Positions 1 to 5,479 of a stretch of 9,353 bases of DNA are shown piece by piece. Within the stretch, counting starts at the first letter, position 1, and the number at the start of each line of letters is the position of its first letter. Source of the stretch: Candidatus Omnitrophota bacterium (GTDB lineage Bacteria; Ratteibacteria; UBA8468; B48-G9; DSTR01); contig JAMWDF010000083.1 of the NCBI GenBank assembly GCA_023818865.1, positions 1 through 9,353 of the forward strand, given 5' to 3'. Below the pieces are notes generated by a model. The model was not told the DNA's origin and made no database searches. It saw nothing but the letters and a program-made list of their open reading frames with translations. The position numbers and the translations under genes were made by a program.

Positions 1-467
1 TTCTGGGCTAACCTGGCTGCTACCTTTTCCTGCCTTAACCTCGCTCTCTCCGCCTTCCTTGCCTCTAACTCCTTCTCCCTCTCTACCCTCTCGGCTTCTC
101 GCCTCTTCTTCTCCTCTGCCCTCTTCGCTTCCCTCGCCTTCAGCTGATTTACCCGTTCAGCCTGAAGACGTTGAAAGGCTAGCTGCCGCGCCTTTTCCCT
201 TTCTTCCTTTTGGTGAAGAACTAAGGAAAGTAGCTTTTCCCGGCGCTCTTTTCTTCGATTGCTGGCGGTTACAGGCTGTTGGCGGTTGACAAGACTTGAC
301 TGCCCTGATTTCTTGGGTAAAGGTAACTTGCCGATAGCCAAAAGCGGTCTTCTTCTCGACTGACTTCTGACCGCTTGGTTGATTCGCCGTCGTTCCTTAA
401 GAAAATTGAGAAGCTGTTCTCTCTTGCGGTTCCGAATGGTGTCCTGAATCTTCATTGCCTCAATCAT
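1..467 (-). CDS. Lys/Arg/Glu-rich charged protein of the pilus cluster, partial (3' end outside window)
   Basis: I do not recognise this protein. The frame is open from an ATG at 467-465 to the window edge, giving about 155 residues, and continues beyond. That ATG overlaps the TGA of the preceding gene in an ATGA junction. A second in-frame ATG at 455 (MKIQDTIRNRKREQ...) sits 11 bases after AAGGA and is an equally possible start. The first 85 or so residues are basic and probably poorly folded. From about residue 85 the chain is almost wholly Arg, Lys, Glu, Ala, Gln and Leu (for example EEKKRREAERVEREKELEAR), predicting a long charged helix or coiled coil. No signal peptide, membrane segment or cysteine is visible. 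It directly follows the PilO-position gene, where PilP- or secretin-related genes often lie, so a structural or adaptor role in the pilus machine is possible but is inference only. The antisense frame is a low-complexity shadow. Confidence 0.72.
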   Translation of the reverse strand, partial: MIEAMKIQDTIRNRKREQLLNFLKERRRINQAVRSQSRRRPLLAIGKLPLPKKSGQSSLVNRQQPVTASNRRKERREKLLSLVLHQKEEREKARQLAFQRLQAERVNQLKAREAKRAEEKKRREAERVEREKELEARKAERARLRQEKVAARLAQ

Positions 468-1258
468 CCTTGGGGCTGACTTCCTACTTGAACCGGTGGC
501 GTAACCGGTGCCTCTGCCTTAGTGGTCTCGAACATATAGGCGTTCAATGAGAGAGTAGCACTAAAAAGACCCCCACTGCCCTGCCGAAGAGCAAAGGTCT
601 CAACAATAAAAAACGACGAAGGATTTTCCAGAAACTTCAAGAATCTAATAATTTCCATGCTTGTTCCTGTAATCGCCACCTGAACAGGCATCACCCGATA
701 AAAAGCTTCACTTCTGGCATCTTCTGGCTTGATATTATTGACCATAGTTACTCCGGAATCAATCATCAATTCAATCAGTTTCTTAACTACTTCTAGTTTC
801 AAAGAAAGGGGACCGACCTGGTCCGGCGAAACCAGCCCTGTTTCAGGAAATTCTTGAGAAAGACTAGCGGGAAGGGAGACCTGCTTGCGTTTGGCTCTCT
901 TCTGTAAGGAATCCTGGGTAGCCAGGAGAAATTCTTTGAACTCTATAGAAGGAAAATCACGATAGGTAGGTGGAGAAGGGAAAGAGGTGGAAAATTTCGT
1001 CATCATTACCTGGAACGCGGTGGCCAAGGCTTCTTTTTCCTTCCTGAGGCGAGAAATTAACTCAGCTGAAGGCGCGTTCGCTTTATCCCGTTCGTAGTTC
1101 TGAATCTCAGTATATTTCTTTTTTATTTCTTCTTTCATGCTGAAATTTTTCTTGTTAATGGCATTTACCAAATAAACGCCTAGTCCCATCACCAGAATAA
1201 CCAGTCCGAGGGAAAGCCACAACGCTTGTTTTTTCAGGAAACCAAAAATCTTCTTCAT
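464..1258 (-). CDS. PilO-position membrane protein, Amuc_1100-like (type IV pilus inner-membrane platform)
   Basis: 264 residues. A short basic N-terminus (MKKIFGFLKK) is followed by one membrane segment at about residues 11-34, then a charged coiled coil at about 38-90, then a periplasmic alpha/beta region. This is the layout of PilN/PilO proteins. From memory, the stretch around LSLKLEVVKKLIELMIDSG and the later MPVQVAITG...FFIVETFALR align in spacing and character with Akkermansia muciniphila Amuc_1100, a PilO/PilN-like protein encoded in a pilus-type cluster. The C-terminus is a Pro/Gln/Val-rich tail. The start ATG overlaps the TGA of the PilM-PilN gene by four bases and has no clear Shine-Dalgarno of its own, so translation is probably coupled. 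Expected role: heterodimer with the PilN part of the upstream protein, joining the cytoplasmic PilM to the periplasmic and outer-membrane parts. The fold class is fairly sure; the Amuc_1100 link is a pattern match without a search. Confidence 0.8.
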   Translation of the reverse strand: MKKIFGFLKKQALWLSLGLVILVMGLGVYLVNAINKKNFSMKEEIKKKYTEIQNYERDKANAPSAELISRLRKEKEALATAFQVMMTKFSTSFPSPPTYRDFPSIEFKEFLLATQDSLQKRAKRKQVSLPASLSQEFPETGLVSPDQVGPLSLKLEVVKKLIELMIDSGVTMVNNIKPEDARSEAFYRVMPVQVAITGTSMEIIRFLKFLENPSSFFIVETFALRQGSGGLFSATLSLNAYMFETTKAEAPVTPPVQVGSQPQG

Positions 1259-2964
1259 TTGAATTTAAGAGCCAGGGTAAAAATTAGCCGACTTCTCTCC
1301 CGGTCAATCTCGCAGGAAGTAATATCCACTCCGCCGACGAAGTCAAGTTTGTTTAGCTGCTGAACAAATCTTTTTAAATCAGCAAAAGAACTCCGAATGT
1401 CAGTAATAATAGTTTCTCCCTGCACTGTCATCACATCGGAAGAAACTGGCGGACCAGCCGGCTGGGGCTGTTCTGCTGGCGCTGTTCCAGGGGGGGGTCC
1501 TCCGGGTGGCGCTTCTGGAGGCGGTCCTCCTTCTGGAGGGGGACCTGGAGGTCCACCGGCCGGTGGTGCGGCTGATGCTGCTGGTGCTGCGCCTGCTTGG
1601 GGGGCTCCCGGAAAAAAATTGGTGATGTAAATCCGACTACTGGGTAGAGATTCACCAATTTCCAGAATTCGTGACAACCAGATAGTCTTCTTGTCCAAAA
1701 TCCCTTTTATCGTCCCAATATTTCCCTGTAAGCCTTTAATTTCCCCATTTAGCTTTTCCACTTCGGGCTTGAATTTTTCATATTGCTTTAACTGGGTGTC
1801 CATCTCTGAAAGAAAACTCTGAAGGATGACGCGCTCTTGGTTTATAAAAATTGTGGGAGTGAGGGAAACCACTCCGGCCATTATCAATGACAAGAAAATG
1901 TACGGGCGGTTTTCTCTCAGTTCCCGACCAGCTGTTACCTCCGAGGGGAGGAAATCAATATTAATAACAGTCTCCATCAGACCTCTTAAACCAAGACCAA
2001 TTGCCACCGCTAACTCTGGTCCTGCTTCTTTCAACGAAGAATACCGGGTGTTAAGAGAAATAGTGGTTAACGGGTCAAAGACTTCTGTCTTCAGGCGTGA
2101 CTTTTCTTCCATAAACTGTCGGAAGCCTTTCATTTTAGCGGTCCCACCACAAACATAAAAATTTTCTACCTCCGGCCCTTTTATGGTGAAACGCCAGTAA
2201 TCAATTGAGTTTTGAATCTCAGTGTTAAGACTTTCCAGCGTAGTTGCTACCGGACCAAGATTAGTTCCTTCCTCCCTCTTTTTTTGCTCGGCATCCTGAA
2301 AACTGAGACCTTCAGTTTCCGCAACTGCGGAAGTAATACTGTCACCAGAAGTTGTCAGGGCTCGCATCAGTATCTTTTCCTCAGCCATAATTACCAGATT
2401 GGCTGAGACAGCCCCGATATCCAGTAAAGCCTGGCAACCGCTTGAACGAAAGTCCTCACTTACTCTGAAGGCATTCACCAGAGCGAAAAAATCAGCGTCA
2501 AGATAGTGAAGATCTACACCGAAAGGGGCAATCTCTCCCAGAAACTCAGTAATAAGGTCCTTTTTGGCCGCTCCCAACAGCACGTTAAAATTTTGCGGCG
2601 TCTGGGAAAGAATCTGGAATGACCACTGAACTACCTCTAGGGGAAACGGTATCTGCTGCTGCACTTCATATTTAAGAATATCCTTTAGTTTCTTTAAGGG
2701 AACATTCGGAGCAGGCAAAGTTCGGGTAAGAATTCCTCTTCCGGGTAAGGACAAAAACGCACTTCTGGTAGGCAAGCTTCTAACAAAATTTCTTCCTTCC
2801 TCTCGCAAAAACTGTCTTCTTTCCTCAGGCGGTAAACCAGGGGGTGAAACCAATTCATTGTAATAAATTAAGACTAAGCCATTTCCGCGTCGTTCCAGTT
2901 CTACCGCTCTAATTCTGGTACTTCCCCGGTCAATCCCCAGAATTCTTCTCCGACCCAGAGCCAT
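1255..2964 (-). CDS. pilM: PilM-PilN fusion, type IV pilus-like assembly platform protein
   Basis: 569 residues from the ATG at 2964. Residues 1-330 are PilM: an actin/FtsA-like ATP-binding fold with the phosphate-1 motif GIDRGSTRIRAVEL near the N-terminus, a second motif LLDIGAVSANLVI and an adenosine motif VCGGTAKMKGF. At residue 330 a new domain opens with METVINIDFLP, matching the INLLP start of PilN. A membrane segment follows at about 355-374, then a coiled coil at about 375-425, then the periplasmic part. In ordinary systems PilN's short N-terminal tail docks into PilM; here the two are covalently joined. A Pro/Gly/Ala-rich linker at about residues 450-505 interrupts the periplasmic region before a final ferredoxin-like stretch (IRSSFADLKRFVQQL...). 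The frame is open upstream to a TTG at 3030, but the extra 22 residues are Gly/Ser-rich and unlike PilM, while the ATG has AAAGGGA four bases upstream and begins right before the PilM core. The stop overlaps the next gene's ATG. Confidence 0.9.
   Translation of the reverse strand: MALGRRRILGIDRGSTRIRAVELERRGNGLVLIYYNELVSPPGLPPEERRQFLREEGRNFVRSLPTRSAFLSLPGRGILTRTLPAPNVPLKKLKDILKYEVQQQIPFPLEVVQWSFQILSQTPQNFNVLLGAAKKDLITEFLGEIAPFGVDLHYLDADFFALVNAFRVSEDFRSSGCQALLDIGAVSANLVIMAEEKILMRALTTSGDSITSAVAETEGLSFQDAEQKKREEGTNLGPVATTLESLNTEIQNSIDYWRFTIKGPEVENFYVCGGTAKMKGFRQFMEEKSRLKTEVFDPLTTISLNTRYSSLKEAGPELAVAIGLGLRGLMETVINIDFLPSEVTAGRELRENRPYIFLSLIMAGVVSLTPTIFINQERVILQSFLSEMDTQLKQYEKFKPEVEKLNGEIKGLQGNIGTIKGILDKKTIWLSRILEIGESLPSSRIYITNFFPGAPQAGAAPAASAAPPAGGPPGPPPEGGPPPEAPPGGPPPGTAPAEQPQPAGPPVSSDVMTVQGETIITDIRSSFADLKRFVQQLNKLDFVGGVDITSCEIDRERSRLIFTLALKFK
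1490..1497 (-). repeat. Eight-base C homopolymer in the PilM-PilN linker
   Basis: Eight G on the given strand, so eight C in the coding strand, encoding part of a Gly-Gly-Pro-Pro-Pro stretch in the low-complexity linker. It is long enough to be prone to slippage. Loss of one C would move translation into a frame ending at 1431, removing the last PilN periplasmic segment. Whether it actually varies cannot be seen from one sequence. Confidence 0.85.
1975..1987 (-). promoter_or_regulatory. Possible internal ribosome binding site and start for a separate PilN
   Basis: The ATG at 1977-1975 begins the PilN portion exactly (METVINIDFLP) and is preceded by AAGAGG with a four-base gap. This could allow free PilN to be made alongside the fusion, or could be a relic of an ancestral pilM/pilN boundary. 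The spacing is slightly short and the match moderate, so use of this start is uncertain. Confidence 0.35.
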
Positions 2965-2976
2965 TCTTTCCCTTTC
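2965..2976 (-). promoter_or_regulatory. Ribosome binding site deciding the PilM-PilN start
   Basis: The purine-rich stretch GAAAGGGAAAGA lies immediately before the ATG at 2964, with AAAGGGA at 2969-2975 and a four-base gap. This favours the ATG over the upstream in-frame TTG at 3030, which has no Shine-Dalgarno-like sequence before it. Confidence 0.7.
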
Positions 2977-3085
2977 TGGCTGCTTTAGTCCTCCTCCATA
3001 AGAGTCGCCTGAGGCTGCGCCGCTACCCAAAAATCAAATTCGTCGGGCAGTTTCCCTCTCTCTAAAGCTCAAGCATACAATAGAG
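2977..3085 (-). other. Spacer between tRNA-Met and pilM-pilN
   Basis: About 109 bases that hold no gene I can support. I see no good -35/-10 pair. A weak hairpin (CTCTA...TAGAG) directly follows the tRNA 3' end but has no run of T, so it is not a convincing terminator; it may assist tRNA 3' processing. The pilus genes may therefore be transcribed by read-through from the tRNA or from further upstream. Confidence 0.5.
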
Positions 3086-3157
3086 TTGCGGGGGACCGAT
3101 TCGAACGGTCGACCTCCGGGTTATGGGCCCGGCGAGCTACCACTGCTCCACCCCGCA
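3086..3157 (-). tRNA. Initiator tRNA-Met (anticodon CAT), with unusual C33
   Basis: A full cloverleaf folds: acceptor stem TGCGGGG/CCCCGCA, D stem GAGC/GCTC with loop AGTGGTA, anticodon stem CCGGG/CCCGG around the seven-base loop CCCATAA, variable loop AGGTC, T stem GACCG/CGGTC with loop TTCGAAT, and discriminator A73. Initiator hallmarks are the three consecutive G:C pairs closing the anticodon loop (GGG/CCC) and the A11:U24 pair. Two features are unlike standard bacterial initiators: position 33 is C instead of the near-universal U, and positions 1 and 72 are U and A, forming a weak pair instead of the usual C1/A72 mismatch. The 3' CCA is not encoded (ACTC follows), so CCA must be added by the nucleotidyltransferase. 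The gene lies between zapA and pilM-pilN in the same direction. Confidence 0.93.
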
Positions 3158-3165
3158 TCATTAAG

Positions 3166-3195
3166 AGTCTATCTTACTTATTGACTGGCTGTCAA
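3166..3195 (-). promoter_or_regulatory. Candidate sigma-70-type promoter for the initiator tRNA
   Basis: A perfect TTGACA (3190-3195) is followed 18 bases later by TAGACT (3166-3171, four of six matches to TATAAT). The -10 box ends eight bases before the tRNA 5' end, so transcripts would start at or just before it. The -35 box lies in the last codons of zapA. The good -35 and the fitting distance to a tRNA support it; the -10 is only moderate. Confidence 0.45.
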
Positions 3196-3483
3196 CTCTT
3201 TTAATTTTTCCTCTATCTGAGAACTGAGTTTCCTTAACTTTAGCCTAATCTTCTCTTTATTGAGCCGCTGTTCTTCCAGTTCCTTTTCCAGAGTGACCAA
3301 CTGTTCCCATTTCTCTATCAAGGAAAAAACTAAAATATCAATCAGATCAGAACTGGGATGCTTCATCTGCAACAGAGCGAGATTTTCATTAATATTTTTT
3401 TCCATCCGGGAAACGCTTTCAGGCGAAAGGGACGTTTGCATGGTGTACTTCCTTCCAGCCAGATGGAGAGAAACAGTCTTCAT
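3178..3483 (-). CDS. zapA: ZapA-like cell division protein
   Basis: 101 residues, the normal size for ZapA. It begins MKTVSLHLAGRKYTMQTSLSPE, matching the family's N-terminal beta-hairpin signature (V-x-I-x-G-x-x-Y-x-L/I plus a short charged turn). A dimerisation helix follows at about residues 22-60 (SVSRMEKNINENL..., SSDLIDILVFSLIEKW), then a highly charged coiled coil to the end. ZapA binds FtsZ in the cytoplasm and bundles its protofilaments at the division site. The ATG overlaps the TGA of pheT by four bases (ATGA), and a zapA directly after pheT is a common bacterial arrangement, which strengthens the call. The sequence AAGG lies only two bases before the ATG and GGAGG 13 bases before, so expression likely depends on coupling to pheT. 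The last codons contain the candidate promoter for the following tRNA. Confidence 0.85.
   Translation of the reverse strand: MKTVSLHLAGRKYTMQTSLSPESVSRMEKNINENLALLQMKHPSSDLIDILVFSLIEKWEQLVTLEKELEEQRLNKEKIRLKLRKLSSQIEEKLKELTASQ
3181..3195. repeat. 15-base inverted repeat over the -35 box and zapA stop
   Basis: TTGAC-TGGCT-GTCAA: five-base perfect arms with a five-base centre. It coincides with the candidate -35 box of the tRNA promoter and with the last zapA codons. It could be an operator half-site pair or chance; no T-run follows on the transcribed strand, so it is not a terminator. Confidence 0.4.
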
Positions 3484-5459
3484 TGCCTTAGTCGCCCTCC
3501 AAAGTGCTTATCCATTGCTTCAATAATTGCTGATGAAAATTGGTTGATTTCTTCTGTGGTCAGGGTTCTTTCCTGATGTCGGAAAACTACCGAAAAACTG
3601 ATACTTATCCTGTCTGCAGGAATTTTTTCTCCCTGGTATACATCAAAAACGCTAATCTTTTCCACCGGAAGAAACAGTTGGTAAATAATTTTCTCTACCT
3701 GGGACCAATCAACATCAATCGGGAAGAGAAGAGAAAAATCTCGCCGACTCGCAGGGAACAGAGGAGGCGGGACAAACGGCCTGGGGCGAAATAGGTTGCT
3801 CTTTAGCGGCTCAAGAAAAATCTCAGCCACTGAGACCATCTGATTATCCAGGTCAAAGAAATTCGTTATCTCCTCTCCCGGTATGAACTGACGGGCAACC
3901 GGTTTACCTTCAAAATCGCAAGTAATCATTCCTGCCTCACTGGCCAGAAACTGGTCGGTTTTTTTCCAGGCTACCTTCTCTACTCCTGACTCAAGAAGAA
4001 ATAATTCCAGATAACCCTTTAGCACAAAGTATGCATCTTCACCAAAAATAACCATGCCTAAAGAAAGCCTTTCAGAAACCGGTTGGCCAAGATAAATAGT
4101 TCCGACCTCAAACAAGCGCAGACTATCAACCCCGCGAGCCCGGTTGAACCGAACGATCTCTAACAGACCAGGGATTAGAGAACCCCGCAACAAAGATGCG
4201 CTTTGCGATAGAGGATTAACCAACCGGAGACTCTCCTGCTCATAGAATCTTAACCATTCTATAGGCACAAGACTTGAACCTACAACCTCAGTCCAGCCAC
4301 CCCGCACAAGAATATCCTTTACCCGTTCAACCAGAAGATACTCCGGAGAGGAAGGTGTAGGAACAATGGTAGTCTCAGGAAAAGATACAGGGATTTTTTC
4401 ATAGGACCAGTATCGGGCAACCTCTTCAATTAGGTCAGCTTCTTCCTGGAGGTCTTGACGGTAACCTGGTACTTCCACCCGGTAAGCTTCCTTTTCTACC
4501 CGAACTTGACAGCCCAAATTCAGGAAAAGTCTTTCCGGGAATTTAGGAGGAATATTTGTTCCGAGGAGACACCTTAGTTTTTTGCGGCTCAAATAAATCT
4601 CTCGGTTGCTTTTTGGCTGAATACCCGCCTGGCAAACTGGTCCAGCCTGGCCCCCAGCCAGGTTCAGAATTAGCCAGGTTAACCGATTCAACCCAAGGGA
4701 AACTGTTTCATAAGCTATTCCTTTTTCAAAGCGGAGTGACGCTTCGGTAATCAATCCAGTCCGCTTACTGCTGCGCCGGATTCTTCTTGGAGCAAACAGG
4801 GCACTTTCTAAGAGTAGGTCCGTTGTTTCCTCGGTGACCTCTGAATTGGCTCCCCCCATAATCCCAGCAAGAGCTACTGCTTTGACATCATCAGCAATAA
4901 CCAGGCTCTCTTCATCAAGCTCTCTTTCCCGACCGTCTAAGGTTGTCAGTGTCTCATTTTTCCAGGCGCGCCGGACAATAATCCTTTTGTTGAGTCGATT
5001 GAGGTCAAATACATGCAGAGGCTGGCCTGTTTCAGCCATCACTAAGTTAGAAAGGTCAACAACATTAAGACTGCAGCGAAAGCCAATCTTCTCTAATTTC
5101 TCCCGGATTTCCCTTGAGGAAGGACCGACTCTTACCCCCCGGATTACCCGACAAGAGTAATAGAGACAATCTTCTGTATTTTCAATGTCCACAGGAAAAG
5201 TTTCTGATAAGGTTGGGTCAACCTCGGCCGAAGGTAAACAGAGAGTCAAACTGGCAAAGGGGATAATTGCTCTTGCCAGTCCCAAAATACTAAGTAGGTC
5301 TCCCCTATTAGCCGGAACTTCAATTTCAAAAAGCATCTCCTTGTCAGTTTTGACATTCACCGCTGGATTAAGCCCCAAAGTTTCCAACCACCTTAGGAGT
5401 TCATCTGGGGAAATTTCTTCCTTGAGACACTCCTTCACCAAAGAGTAGCTGTACCTCAT
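3480..5459 (-). CDS. pheT: Phenylalanyl-tRNA synthetase beta subunit lacking the OB-fold (B2) domain
   Basis: 659 residues, against roughly 790-800 for typical bacterial PheT. With PheS it forms the cytoplasmic (alpha-beta)2 enzyme that charges tRNA-Phe. The N-terminal half of B1 (MRYSYSLVKECLKEEISPDE, to about residue 35) runs straight into the second half of B1 (LFEIEVPANRGDLLSILGLA, about 43-63). The EMAP/OB-fold tRNA-binding B2 domain that normally lies between, about 110 residues, is absent. The B3/B4 editing site appears intact: H149 (QPLHVFD), G202 (GIMGG), E218 (LLLESA), T238 and A240 (ITEAS) match E. coli H261, G318, E334, T354 and A356. Then come B5 (PGYRQDLQEEADLIEEVARYW), the catalytic-like B6/B7 region (VNPLSQSASLLRGSLIPGLL) and the C-terminal ferredoxin-fold anticodon-binding domain (PASRRDFSLLFP through TLTTEEIN...GRLR). 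The frame is unbroken, so this looks like a real short form. The start ATG has a strong AAGGGAG five bases upstream. Confidence 0.97.
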   Translation of the reverse strand: MRYSYSLVKECLKEEISPDELLRWLETLGLNPAVNVKTDKEMLFEIEVPANRGDLLSILGLARAIIPFASLTLCLPSAEVDPTLSETFPVDIENTEDCLYYSCRVIRGVRVGPSSREIREKLEKIGFRCSLNVVDLSNLVMAETGQPLHVFDLNRLNKRIIVRRAWKNETLTTLDGRERELDEESLVIADDVKAVALAGIMGGANSEVTEETTDLLLESALFAPRRIRRSSKRTGLITEASLRFEKGIAYETVSLGLNRLTWLILNLAGGQAGPVCQAGIQPKSNREIYLSRKKLRCLLGTNIPPKFPERLFLNLGCQVRVEKEAYRVEVPGYRQDLQEEADLIEEVARYWSYEKIPVSFPETTIVPTPSSPEYLLVERVKDILVRGGWTEVVGSSLVPIEWLRFYEQESLRLVNPLSQSASLLRGSLIPGLLEIVRFNRARGVDSLRLFEVGTIYLGQPVSERLSLGMVIFGEDAYFVLKGYLELFLLESGVEKVAWKKTDQFLASEAGMITCDFEGKPVARQFIPGEEITNFFDLDNQMVSVAEIFLEPLKSNLFRPRPFVPPPLFPASRRDFSLLFPIDVDWSQVEKIIYQLFLPVEKISVFDVYQGEKIPADRISISFSVVFRHQERTLTTEEINQFSSAIIEAMDKHFGGRLRQ

Positions 5460-5464
5460 TGATT

Positions 5465-5471
5465 CTCCCTT
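5465..5471 (-). promoter_or_regulatory. pheT ribosome binding site
   Basis: AAGGGAG lies five bases before the pheT ATG, inside the 20-base gap after the pheS stop. It fixes the pheT start, and so supports the view that the missing B2 domain is not an annotation artefact at the N-terminus. Confidence 0.8.
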
Positions 5472-5479
5472 GGATTCAC

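Noticed and set aside
59..289. Open frame on the + strand rich in Pro/Ser/Leu
   Set aside because: It is the antisense of the charged K/R/E-rich gene; its composition is just the complement of AAG/GAG/AGG codons, and it has no family resemblance or ribosome binding site.
1397..1630. Gly/Ala-rich + strand open frame opposite the PilM-PilN linker
   Set aside because: It mirrors the Pro/Gly codons of the real gene; low complexity and no supporting signal.
1431..1658. 75-codon frame on the same strand within pilM-pilN
   Set aside because: Gln/His/Pro-rich out-of-frame reading of the linker; kept only as the frame that would be entered after loss of one C in the C8 tract.
3000..3012. Tiny ORF ATG-GAG-GAG-GAC-TAA ahead of pilM
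   Set aside because: Four codons, no conserved leader-peptide pattern, and no attenuator hairpins around it.
2965..3030. Extension of PilM-PilN to an upstream TTG
   Set aside because: The extra residues are Gly/Ser-rich with no PilM similarity, the TTG lacks a Shine-Dalgarno, and the ATG at 2964 has a good one next to the conserved core.
3055..3085. Possible rho-independent terminator after the tRNA (CTCTA...TAGAG)
   Set aside because: Only five weak pairs, a long loop and no T-run; not enough for a terminator call.
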